From contig CAYZIB010000016.1 in the NCBI GenBank assembly GCA_964478425.1, forward strand, positions 1-22,551: a stretch of 22,551 nucleotides of DNA. The letters are read 5' to 3'. Source of the stretch: CAYZIB01 sp964478425 (GTDB taxonomy: Bacteria; Bacillota_I; Bacilli_A; Acholeplasmatales; WRBM01). Below the pieces are notes generated by a model. The model was not told where the DNA came from, ran no database searches, and was given only the letters and a program-made list of their open reading frames with translations. How positions within the stretch are numbered: position 1 is the first letter of the stretch; every line of letters begins with the position of its first letter. A program made the translations under genes and the position numbers. This document shows, in pieces, positions 15,457 to 22,445 of the stretch.

Positions 15457-15475
15457 AATTATTTTAACTTTTTTT
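15445..15475 (+). terminator. Intrinsic terminator after the UbiB-like gene
   Basis: GTTAAAA / TTTTAAC (15452-15458 with 15462-15468), loop TTA, is extended by A/T pairs past one bulged G and followed by seven T residues. The UbiB stop codon (15454-15456) is part of the stem. Confidence 0.75.
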
Positions 15476-15488
15476 ATTATCATATTCC

Positions 15489-15516
15489 TTGACTTTCAAA
15501 TTAATTTATTTATAAT
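15489..15516 (+). promoter_or_regulatory. Sigma-A-type promoter of the M18 aminopeptidase gene
   Basis: TTGACT (15489-15494), a 16-bp spacer and a consensus TATAAT (15511-15516) are followed 11 bases later by AAGGAGGG and then the start codon. The leader is short, with no room for a riboswitch. Confidence 0.8.
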
Positions 15517-15539
15517 AAACATAAATAAGGAGGGTTAAT

Positions 15540-16904
15540 ATGTATAATAAAAATGCATGGTTAAAATATTTAAATAATTTAGATGAAGTAATGTCTTTTA
15601 ACGAAGGATATAAAGATTTTTTATCATTTAGTAAAACAGAAAGAAAATGTGTAAATAAATGTGTTGAATTAGCATTAAAACATGGTTTTAAAGAATTAAG
15701 TTCTTTTAATAGACCATTAGTTAGTGGAGACAAAGTATTTGTTACTAATCATAATAAAAACATATTATTATTTGTAATTGGACAAAAACCGTTAACAAGT
15801 GGATTAAGAATATTAGGTGCACACATCGATTCACCAAGAATTGATGTTAAAGCAAATCCGTTATATGAACAAAATAATTTAGCTTATTTAGATACACATT
15901 ATTATGGTGGAATTAAAAAATATCAATGGGTAACAATCCCACTTGCTATACATGGTATAGTTGTAAAACAAAACTTAGAAAAAGTAGAAATTGAAATTGG
16001 TGAAAGTGATAATGATCCTGTATTAGGAATAAGTGATTTATTAATCCATCTTGCTCACGATCAAATTACTAAAACAGCAGATAAAGTTGTAGAAGGTGAA
16101 GCCTTAGATTTATTAGTTGGGAATATTCCATTAAATGAAGATGAAAAATCTCAAGTAAAAGCAAATATTTTAAAATTATTAAAAGATAAATATGATATCA
16201 CTGAAGAAGACTTCTTCTCTGCTGAACTTGAAATTGTACCAAGTGGAAAAGCGAGAGATTTTGGTTTAGATAGAAGTATGGTTTCTGGATATGGACATGA
16301 TGATAGAGTATGCGCTTATACTTCATTAATGGCTTTATTAGAGTCTAATAATCCTGAATTTACTAGTTGTTGCTATTTAACTGATAAAGAAGAAGTTGGA
16401 AGTATAGGAGCAACAGGTGCTGAATCTTTATTCTTTGAAAATACTGTTTTAGAATTACTTCAATTAAATAAATTAGATACTATAACAAACTTAAGAAAAA
16501 CATTATCTAATTCAAAAATGTTATCAAGTGATGTTAGTGCTGGATATGATCCATTATATGCTCATGTTTTTGAAAGTAAAAATGCAGCTTTTTTAGGAAA
16601 TGGTATTGTATTTAATAAATTTACAGGAGCAAGAGGAAAAAGTGGATGTAATGATGCAAATCCTGAATTTATAGCTGAAATTAGAAATGTTATGGAAAAA
16701 AATAATATTCATTACCAAACAGCTGAACTTGGAAAAGTTGATGTTGGTGGTGGAGGTACAATTGCTTATATTATGGCAAATTATAATATGGATGTAATTG
16801 ATGCTGGTGTTTCTGTTTTAAATATGCATGCACCAATGGAAATCGTTAGCAAAGTCGATGTTTATGAAGCATATAAAGCATATAAAGCTTTTTTAACATT
16901 ATAA
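15540..16904 (+). CDS. apeA: M18 family aminopeptidase (aspartyl aminopeptidase-like, Ape1 type)
   Basis: A 454-residue cytosolic metallopeptidase. Zinc-site and catalytic residues are seen in GAHIDSPRI (His95, Asp97), GYGHDDRVCAY (bridging Asp), TDKEEVGSIGATGAES (catalytic Glu and neighbouring ligand Glu), SSDVSAGYDP (Asp) and NMHAPMEIVSKVD near the C-terminus (last His). The early segment KNAWLKY...KTERKCV is typical of the aminopeptidase-1 (apeA/yeast Ape1) branch rather than apeB, so I give that symbol with moderate confidence. M18 enzymes form dodecamers and trim N-terminal acidic or neutral residues in peptide turnover. It is monocistronic, with its own promoter, AAGGAGGG ribosome site and terminator. 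Confidence 0.93.
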   Translation: MYNKNAWLKYLNNLDEVMSFNEGYKDFLSFSKTERKCVNKCVELALKHGFKELSSFNRPLVSGDKVFVTNHNKNILLFVIGQKPLTSGLRILGAHIDSPRIDVKANPLYEQNNLAYLDTHYYGGIKKYQWVTIPLAIHGIVVKQNLEKVEIEIGESDNDPVLGISDLLIHLAHDQITKTADKVVEGEALDLLVGNIPLNEDEKSQVKANILKLLKDKYDITEEDFFSAELEIVPSGKARDFGLDRSMVSGYGHDDRVCAYTSLMALLESNNPEFTSCCYLTDKEEVGSIGATGAESLFFENTVLELLQLNKLDTITNLRKTLSNSKMLSSDVSAGYDPLYAHVFESKNAAFLGNGIVFNKFTGARGKSGCNDANPEFIAEIRNVMEKNNIHYQTAELGKVDVGGGGTIAYIMANYNMDVIDAGVSVLNMHAPMEIVSKVDVYEAYKAYKAFLTL

Positions 16905-16910
16905 AATAAA

Positions 16911-16937
16911 AAAAATTGTGTTTTTGACACAATTTTT
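16911..16937. terminator. Bidirectional intrinsic terminator
   Basis: An 11-bp perfect stem AAAAATTGTGT / ACACAATTTTT (16911-16921 with 16927-16937) with loop TTTTG is flanked by A-rich sequence on the left and T-rich sequence on the right. It lies between convergent genes, so it can end the aminopeptidase mRNA and the minus-strand operon. The last bases of the CopZ-like gene are inside it. Confidence 0.85.
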
Positions 16938-17187
16938 ATTTTTTTAAAAAGCCAAATAATCCATTATATTTTTCTCTTTTAACATCTAAAACATTATATT
17001 TAGAATCATTAAAAATATTTTTAATATCATCATCTAAAATATCACTTTTGCCAATAACAATAACTTCTTTATTCATGTAAGATGGAACGACTCTTTTTAC
17101 CCAATCTTGCTTTAATAATAAATCTTTTACATGTTTTTCGCACATTTTACAACCCATACCTTCAACTTTTAAAGTATATCTTGTCAT
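16936..17187 (-). CDS. Heavy-metal-associated (CopZ-like) domain protein
   Basis: An 83-residue protein, nearly all one HMA ferredoxin-like domain. The metal-binding loop is GMGCKMCEKHV with Cys13 and Cys16. Such domains carry Cu(I) or other soft metals to P-type ATPases. No ATPase or metal regulator lies near, and a Lys/Phe-rich tail of about 15 residues (YNGLFGFLKK end) extends the domain. A role other than copper delivery is therefore open. It starts at ATG 17187 with GGAGG six bases upstream, and is the last gene of the Sel1/TPR operon, 12 bp after the TPR gene. Confidence 0.85.
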   Translation of the reverse strand: MTRYTLKVEGMGCKMCEKHVKDLLLKQDWVKRVVPSYMNKEVIVIGKSDILDDDIKNIFNDSKYNVLDVKREKYNGLFGFLKK

Positions 17188-17199
17188 ATTTTCCTCCGT

Positions 17200-17703
17200 T
17201 TAATTTAAATTAATTATTTTTTGAAATTCACAATTTAAGCATTCAAGTTCAATAAAAAAATCATTAATATTATCTTTATTTAACCCATATTTAATTGATT
17301 CATTAATATATTTTTCATATCCACCAAACATCATTAATCCAATTTTGTAATAATAATCATAATTAATAAATGCCATTAATAAATAAAATTTATAATTCTT
17401 TTCAAGCATGATTGCTCCATTTAATAATTCTTCTAATTTTATTACAATTGTATCATTAACATTTTTAGGTGATAACCCTCTTAAATATGATACAGCTAGA
17501 TAATAATAACTATTAACATAATCAAATTCTAAATCAATTGACTTTTTAAAATTTGATATTGCAGCATCATATGATTTTAAACTTAAATAAATTAATCCTA
17601 AATTATAATAATATCCTGCATCATTGCGTTTTAAAATTAATAATTCATTTAATTTTTCTTGTTTTTTTTCATCCTCTAATTTTTTCAATTCAATTAAATT
17701 CAT
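17200..17703 (-). CDS. TPR-repeat protein
   Basis: A 167-residue soluble, helical protein. One clear tetratricopeptide repeat (AGYYYNLGLIYLSLKSYDAAISNFKKSI, about residues 30-58) is followed by a second (NSYYYLAVSYLRG) and a Tyr-rich helical C-terminal half. There is no signal peptide or membrane segment. TPRs mediate protein contacts and no specific family is recognised. It starts at ATG 17703 with AAGGTGAT upstream and lies 15 bp behind the Sel1-repeat gene, so the two are probably made together and may interact. Function unknown. Confidence 0.8.
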   Translation of the reverse strand: MNLIELKKLEDEKKQEKLNELLILKRNDAGYYYNLGLIYLSLKSYDAAISNFKKSIDLEFDYVNSYYYLAVSYLRGLSPKNVNDTIVIKLEELLNGAIMLEKNYKFYLLMAFINYDYYYKIGLMMFGGYEKYINESIKYGLNKDNINDFFIELECLNCEFQKIINLN

Positions 17704-17718
17704 TTCATCACCTTCAAA

Positions 17719-19473
17719 TTACTCAATATTTTTTAAATTATTGATTGCTTTTTCATTACCATTATTTGCAGATTTTTTCCACCAAAAAATCGCATTATTA
17801 AAATCTTTTTCAACAATTTGACCAGTATAATAAAAACATCCTATTTTATATTCTGCTTCTGCATGTTGTAATTCTGCTGCTTTTAAATAATAATTATAAG
17901 CTAAATCTAAATTTTTAGTTACTCCTTTTCCAGTTTCATAACATCTAGCAACATTATATAATCCTTCTTTATGATTATGTTCAGAAGCTTTTAAAAAGTT
18001 TTCGAAAGCTTTTTGATAATTTTTTTCACAACCAATACCATTATATAACATATACCCTAAATTGATCATTGCTTGAAGTAATCCTAAATCTTTAGCTTTC
18101 TCATACCATAAAAAAGCTTCTTCATAATTTTGTTCTACACCAAGTCCATTATATAAACATACCCCAACATTAAAAATTGCTTTAGCATCATTTAATTTTG
18201 CTGCTTTTAAATAATATTCATATGATAATTTTAAATCAATATTAGTTCCAATACCATTTTTATAAGCATTAGCAACTTGAGTTATTGCATAAACATTATT
18301 TTTTTCAGCCAATAAATAATATAATTTAAAAGCTAAATAATTATTTTTCTCTGTTTCTATTCCTTTTTGATAGATTGATGCAAGTTTAATGGCTATATCT
18401 TCATAATCATAATTAATTTTTTCTAAATATCTATAAGCCATCTTATAATTTTTATTTTTATAATAATAATCTATAATTTTTTTAATTCCAAAACTTTTAC
18501 CTGTTTCATTAAAGTGATTTTCAATTTTTTCAATTGCAGATAAAATATTTTGATTTTTATATAGATCAATTATAGAATAATATAATTTAGCTTCTTTATT
18601 TGTTGAATCTTTAAATAAAACATAAGCCTCATCAAATCTTTTATTTTTATAAAGTTCTAAAGCTTCATTAAATGAATCTTTCTTTTTAATATTAACCATT
18701 AATTCATCTTTATCATCAAATTTTAATAAATTATCGTCTTCAATTGTAATTATTGGTTTTTCTAGGTAATGTTGTAAATTACTTTTAGCAATATTATTAT
18801 CTTTTATTTCGCTTAAAATATTTACAGTTTTTTCTTTTCTTCCTATTTTATAGTATAAATCTGCTAAATTTATTTTTGTTTCATCAAAATCTAAAACTTG
18901 TTTATAATATTTTTTACAAATATCATAATTATTTAATAATTGATAAATTCTTCCTAAATAAAAATTTGCTTCTTTTTTATCTGTTCTTAATAAATATTCG
19001 ATTGCTAAATTATAATTTTCTTGTTTATAAGCACTTAGTCCTGCTTGATAATAATCTTTTAAAATCAAAAAACAATCAATCGCCTTATCGTAATCTATTG
19101 GCGTACCTATTCCATCTTTATAACATAATCCTAAATTATATAATGCTTCTTTTGAACCATTTTTATATGCTTTATTAAATAAATCAAAAGCCTTTTTAAA
19201 ATCAGCTTTAATAGCATGCCCTTCTTTATATAATACTCCTAAATTATTAAGAGCATCCTTATGACCTTTTTCTGCTGCATAACTAAAACATTCTAATGCA
19301 TTTAAATTATCTTTAAAAACTCCAATTCCTTCTAAATAGCAAATACCAAGAATATAGTTTGCTTCAACATCTCCTTGATCTTTTGCTTTTTTTAAATATC
19401 TAAATCCTAATTTAGTATCCTTTTCACAGTTAATTCCAAAGATATATTTTTTTCCTAAAATTACATCATTCAT
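17719..19473 (-). CDS. Sel1-like repeat protein with ten repeats
   Basis: A 584-residue helical-repeat protein. Four Sel1-like repeats fill residues 1-140. A looser TPR-like middle (about 140-360) includes an acidic stretch near LLKFDDKDELMV. Six very regular 36-residue Sel1 repeats run from about 360 to 576, with spacing such as NLGYMLYNGIG-x9-AFENFLKA. Sel1 arrays form curved superhelices that scaffold other proteins. There is no signal peptide, so it is presumably cytosolic. It begins with ATG 19473 behind AGGAGGT and overlaps the tail-anchored protein gene by 4 bp (ATGA). That neighbour may tether it to the membrane. Bacterial Sel1 proteins are often linked to signalling or secretion, but no specific role can be assigned. 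Confidence 0.88.
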   Translation of the reverse strand: MNDVILGKKYIFGINCEKDTKLGFRYLKKAKDQGDVEANYILGICYLEGIGVFKDNLNALECFSYAAEKGHKDALNNLGVLYKEGHAIKADFKKAFDLFNKAYKNGSKEALYNLGLCYKDGIGTPIDYDKAIDCFLILKDYYQAGLSAYKQENYNLAIEYLLRTDKKEANFYLGRIYQLLNNYDICKKYYKQVLDFDETKINLADLYYKIGRKEKTVNILSEIKDNNIAKSNLQHYLEKPIITIEDDNLLKFDDKDELMVNIKKKDSFNEALELYKNKRFDEAYVLFKDSTNKEAKLYYSIIDLYKNQNILSAIEKIENHFNETGKSFGIKKIIDYYYKNKNYKMAYRYLEKINYDYEDIAIKLASIYQKGIETEKNNYLAFKLYYLLAEKNNVYAITQVANAYKNGIGTNIDLKLSYEYYLKAAKLNDAKAIFNVGVCLYNGLGVEQNYEEAFLWYEKAKDLGLLQAMINLGYMLYNGIGCEKNYQKAFENFLKASEHNHKEGLYNVARCYETGKGVTKNLDLAYNYYLKAAELQHAEAEYKIGCFYYTGQIVEKDFNNAIFWWKKSANNGNEKAINNLKNIE

Positions 19474-19835
19474 AATATACCTCCTAATAATATTATTATT
19501 AAAGGAATTATAATAATAAAAATAATAAGTGATACAAAACCAAAATATTTTTTCTTATGATCTTTTACTTTTTCAATTACATTTTCTTTTTTAGAATTAT
19601 TAATATATTCAATAACAGGATCAACTTTTATTTCTTCTTTTAATGTATTTAATTTAGTTTCTTCTTTAATTAAATCTGGTTTAACATCATTTAAAGGTTT
19701 TGCCTCATTAATAGTGTTATTTATAACATTAATTTTTTCTGATTCATTTATTATTCTTTTTTCTTCTTCTGTTAAATTAAATGTTGCTTTTTTATACTCA
19801 AAATTTTCATTTAAATAATCATATAATTTAATCAT
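19470..19835 (-). CDS. Small tail-anchored membrane protein, unknown
   Basis: A 121-residue protein I do not recognise. About 90 residues of charged, Lys/Glu/Asn-rich, probably disordered or helical sequence are followed by a Lys-rich patch (VKDHKKKYFG) and a C-terminal hydrophobic segment of about 22 residues rich in Ile. This is a tail-anchor layout, with the bulk probably in the cytoplasm because positive charges precede the membrane span. Translation is coupled on both sides: its ATG overlaps the membrane-protein gene by 8 bp and its TGA overlaps the Sel1 start. GGAG lies 9 bases before the ATG. An adaptor between the Sel1 protein and the membrane is a reasonable guess only. Confidence 0.7.
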   Translation of the reverse strand: MIKLYDYLNENFEYKKATFNLTEEEKRIINESEKINVINNTINEAKPLNDVKPDLIKEETKLNTLKEEIKVDPVIEYINNSKKENVIEKVKDHKKKYFGFVSLIIFIIIIPLIIILLGGIL

Positions 19836-20442
19836 TTTTCATTCTCCATTCTGTAATTCCTAAAGAAATTAAAGTACCACATAAAAAAATAATTGTTAGA
19901 AAATTAAATTGAGTAAAAATAAAATACCATTTGTTATTTAAAACATTAAATTGAACCAAAAATATAAATGCTATTTGTAATATTCCTAAAAATACCCAAA
20001 CATAATTTCTTTGAAATAAAAATAAAAATGTAAATATTAAACTCATAGCTAAAACAACATAATAAACTATAGTTAAATCTGTTATATATTGTTTAGTTAG
20101 ATAACATAATCCAATACTCACTAAAATAAAAAAATAATTAAAAAATTTTAAAACAGGTTTTAATTTTGTTAAATAACTAAAAAAAGCAAATAAAAATGTA
20201 AAATAAAAAATATCTGTTGTATAATTAAAAATCTTATTTAAATTAAAATCAGTTAATAAGACATCTGATAAATTTAAATCTGTATTTCCTTTTATCTTAC
20301 TAAAAAGTTCATACATTGCATAACTATAAATTAATAACGCTGGGAATAAAATCAAAATTGATCTTAACTTTTTTTTGTTTTTTAAAAGGAATGCAATAAC
20401 TAACAAAAAAAGAGCAATACAAACTCTAATAATATTTTTCAA
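19828..20442 (-). CDS. Polytopic membrane protein, unknown
   Basis: A 204-residue integral membrane protein with about seven hydrophobic segments and very short loops rich in Lys and Asn (for example FLLKNKKKLRS after the first segment). I recognise no family motif or catalytic residues. It starts with TTG 20442 behind AAGGAGAG and a promoter with extended -10 TGATATAAT. It is the first gene of a five-gene operon with the tail-anchored, Sel1, TPR and CopZ-like genes. It could be the membrane platform of that group, or a small transporter or sensor. Confidence 0.7.
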   Translation of the reverse strand: MKNIIRVCIALFLLVIAFLLKNKKKLRSILILFPALLIYSYAMYELFSKIKGNTDLNLSDVLLTDFNLNKIFNYTTDIFYFTFLFAFFSYLTKLKPVLKFFNYFFILVSIGLCYLTKQYITDLTIVYYVVLAMSLIFTFLFLFQRNYVWVFLGILQIAFIFLVQFNVLNNKWYFIFTQFNFLTIIFLCGTLISLGITEWRMKND

Positions 20443-20466
20443 ATTACCAACTCTCCTTCTTTTTTT

Positions 20467-20475
20467 ATTATATCA
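20467..20475 (-). promoter_or_regulatory. Extended -10 promoter of the Sel1/TPR operon
   Basis: The minus strand reads TGATATAAT, the same extended -10 sequence as before the SPFH operon, about 25 bases upstream of the TTG start. No clear -35 is visible. Confidence 0.6.
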
Positions 20476-20524
20476 TTTATTTTTACAAAAATCGACACTT
20501 TTAAATATTATTTATTATATTACT

Positions 20525-21886
20525 CTAATTATAATTAAACTCTAGATTCTTCTTTTTTATATTATTATAAACAATAATATAACATAGTAGATGTATAACC
20601 GAAGTTAAAATCCATGATATAGGATAAGAAATGTATAATGTTTTTAAAGTATGATTTTCTTTAAACACAGTATAAATCCAAAAAAGTCTAAATCCACATG
20701 CACCAATTATAGAAACAATCATCGGAATAATTGAAGATCCTAAACCTCTTAATCCTCCTACAAAAACATCCATAATTCCACATAAAAAATATGTATAACA
20801 AAATATTTTAAATCTTATTAATCCATATTCGATTGTCTTACTTCCATCAGCATAAATACTTATTAGTTCTCTATCAAATATTAAACCAAAAATACCTAAA
20901 ATAATTCCTGTAATTGTAACATAAAAAAGGCAATAATAAAGCGATTTTTTACAGTTTTTAATTTTTCTTGCTCCATAATTTTGAGAAGTAAAAGTTATAC
21001 ACGCTTGGTAAAAAGCATTCATTGCTGCATAAATAAATCCTTCTATATTAGATGCTGCAGTATTTCCTGCTACAACTTCTGTTATGTTAAATGAATTAAC
21101 TGCTTTTTGTACAAATACATTACTAATAGAAAATAAACATCCTTGAATTCCTGCTGGAAGTCCGATTAAAACCATTTCTAATAATGCGTGACTATCAATT
21201 TTAAGTTCTTTTAAATTAAGTTTAACCATATTTTCTACTTTAGTTAAATATCTAATAATTAAAACAGCAGAAACAGCTTGTGAAACAATTGTCCCTATAG
21301 CAACACCAGCAACATCCATTTTAAAAACAATTACTAAAATTAAATTTAAAATAACATTAATTATTCCAGCAAAACTTAAATAATATAATGGTTTTTTAGT
21401 TTCTCCAATTGCTCTTAAAATAGCGGCTCCAAAATTATAAACCATATTAAAAACCATACCAGCAAAATAAATTTGTAAATATAATGTTGATTTATCTATA
21501 ACATTTATATTTGTATCCATTAATTCTAACCAAATCCTAGCTGTAAATATTCCAAAAAATGTTAAAAAAACACCTGCTATAACACTAAATAAAATTGCAG
21601 TATGCACTACTTTTTTGCATTTTTCCGGATCATTTTTCCCTATGGCTTTAGCTACAGCTACATTTGCCCCTATTGAAATTCCAATAAATAAATTTACAAT
21701 CAAATTAGTTAATGCTCCTGTTGATCCAACAGCTGCTAATGAACTATCACCTGCAAATTTTCCTACAACTATCAAATCACATGCATTATATAATAATTGT
21801 AATATACTAGATAAAATTATAGGTATTGTAAAAAACAAGATTTTTTTAAATAAATTTCCTTGTGTTAAATCTGATTTAATTTCCAT
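20525..21886 (-). CDS. MATE family efflux transporter
   Basis: A 453-residue, 12-segment membrane transporter of the multidrug and toxic-compound extrusion family (DinF/NorM-like branch common in Bacillota). The N-terminus MEIKSDLTQGNLFKKILFFT and the following LLYNACDLIVVGKFAGDSSLAAVG are typical, as are AALLRAIGETKKPLYYL-like AAILRAIGETKKPLYYL and VNSFNITEVVAGNTAASNIEGF in the second half. The family uses Na+ or H+ gradients to expel cationic drugs, though specificity is not predictable. I use ATG 21886 because AGAAGGTG precedes it by 5 bases. The in-frame ATG at 21925 lies inside the promoter. It has its own promoter and no clear terminator. Confidence 0.93.
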   Translation of the reverse strand: MEIKSDLTQGNLFKKILFFTIPIILSSILQLLYNACDLIVVGKFAGDSSLAAVGSTGALTNLIVNLFIGISIGANVAVAKAIGKNDPEKCKKVVHTAILFSVIAGVFLTFFGIFTARIWLELMDTNINVIDKSTLYLQIYFAGMVFNMVYNFGAAILRAIGETKKPLYYLSFAGIINVILNLILVIVFKMDVAGVAIGTIVSQAVSAVLIIRYLTKVENMVKLNLKELKIDSHALLEMVLIGLPAGIQGCLFSISNVFVQKAVNSFNITEVVAGNTAASNIEGFIYAAMNAFYQACITFTSQNYGARKIKNCKKSLYYCLFYVTITGIILGIFGLIFDRELISIYADGSKTIEYGLIRFKIFCYTYFLCGIMDVFVGGLRGLGSSIIPMIVSIIGACGFRLFWIYTVFKENHTLKTLYISYPISWILTSVIHLLCYIIVYNNIKKKNLEFNYN

Positions 21887-21915
21887 ATTGCACCTTCTAC
21901 TTATAACTGTTTGAA

Positions 21916-21944
21916 ATTTTATCATAATAATCTATAAAAAACAA
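21916..21944 (-). promoter_or_regulatory. Promoter of the MATE transporter gene
   Basis: On the minus strand TTGTTT (21944-21939), a 17-bp spacer and TGA-TAAAAT (-10 at 21921-21916) give a plausible sigma-A promoter with a start near 21909. This supports the downstream ATG at 21886. Confidence 0.6.
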
Positions 21945-21997
21945 CGAAATTAGCTATTATTTTTAGATAAAAAATAATTTAAATTCATTCTTTTTGC

Positions 21998-22026
21998 TTG
22001 ACATATTTAAATAAATAAGATATCAT
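21998..22026 (+). promoter_or_regulatory. Near-consensus sigma-A promoter of tRNA-Ser
   Basis: A perfect TTGACA (21998-22003), exactly 17 bp of spacer, and TATCAT (22021-22026) place the transcription start about 8 bases before the mature tRNA. The closeness to consensus fits strong stable-RNA expression. Confidence 0.88.
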
Positions 22027-22040
22027 ATAGTAGCACACTT

Positions 22041-22131
22041 GGAGTAATACTCAAGAGGCTGAAGAGGCGCCCCTGCTAAGGGTGTAGGTCGTGAAAGCGA
22101 CGCGAGAGTTCAAATCTCTCTTACTCCGCCA
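22041..22131 (+). tRNA. tRNA-Ser (anticodon GCU)
   Basis: A complete 91-nt class II tRNA. The acceptor stem is GGAGTAA with TTACTCC. The anticodon stem 22068-22072 pairs with 22080-22084 around loop CTGCTAA, giving anticodon GCU at 22075-22077 for AGC/AGU serine codons. The long variable arm has GTCG paired with CGAC, and the T arm is GAGAG-TTCAAAT-CTCTC. CCA is encoded at 22129-22131. It is a single tRNA, not part of a cluster, with its own promoter and terminator. Confidence 0.97.
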
Positions 22132-22142
22132 TTAAAAATGAC

Positions 22143-22186
22143 TAGTCTTGACACCAATTATTTATTGTATCAAGACTATTTTTTTT
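22143..22186 (+). terminator. Intrinsic terminator of tRNA-Ser
   Basis: A 9-bp stem TAGTCTTGA / TCAAGACTA (22143-22151 with 22170-22178) closes an 18-nt loop with a small inner CAAT/ATTG pairing, and eight T residues follow. Confidence 0.8.
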
Positions 22187-22445
22187 ACTATTTTAAGTGT
22201 CTAAAGGCTAAAACAAGCATATTTTAAGCAAATTTCCATCAGATTTTATTGTCTGGTGGATTTTTTATTTGTTTTTGTATTAAAATTGTAGCCTTTCTAA
22301 TGTTTTTTGTAGTAGGTGTTAGAACGATTATTCCGACACCCCTAAAAGAGTCACTTAAAAGCATAATATTCAAATTTACAAATATGAAGGAAATAACAAT
22401 AGACTCTGAAAAATAAAGTGAACTAAAAAATTACTTGGCATCTTT
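22187..22445. other. Noncoding stretch with nested inverted repeats
   Basis: No credible gene is seen here. Arms TTTTAAGTG (22191-22199) and CACTTAAAA (22352-22360) enclose arms AAAGGCTA (22203-22210) and TAGCCTTT (22289-22296). Inside lies hairpin CCATCAGA/TCTGGTGG (22236-22243 with 22252-22259), and between the right arms a hairpin GGTGTT/GACACC (22315-22320 with 22335-22340). The layout would fold as a multibranched RNA or could be the worn ends of a mobile element. From 22361 to 22445 nothing is recognisable. Confidence 0.4.
22236..22267 (+). terminator. Terminator-like hairpin with no gene before it
   Basis: CCATCAGA pairs with TCTGGTGG (8 bp, one G-T), loop TTTTATTG, then A and six T residues. 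On the plus strand the last gene upstream is tRNA-Ser, which already has a terminator 50 bp earlier, so this is a backup site or a relic of lost sequence. Confidence 0.5.

Noticed and set aside
15457..15539. Possible riboswitch before the aminopeptidase gene
   Set aside because: The space is filled by the upstream terminator and a normal promoter, leaving a leader of under 20 bases.
17553..19178. Plus-strand open frames opposite the TPR and Sel1 genes
   Set aside because: Antisense shadows of repeat-rich coding sequence without start signals.
17719..19473. Repeated pattern in the Sel1 gene considered as a DNA repeat or CRISPR array
   Set aside because: The 36-codon periodicity is at protein level only. 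There are no conserved DNA repeats with unique spacers.
22239..22364. 41-codon minus-strand open frame starting at ATG 22364 in the noncoding stretch
   Set aside because: No ribosome site, no recognisable motif, and it runs through two hairpins and ends in the terminator-like stem. More likely an accidental frame, though it could be a relic of an element.
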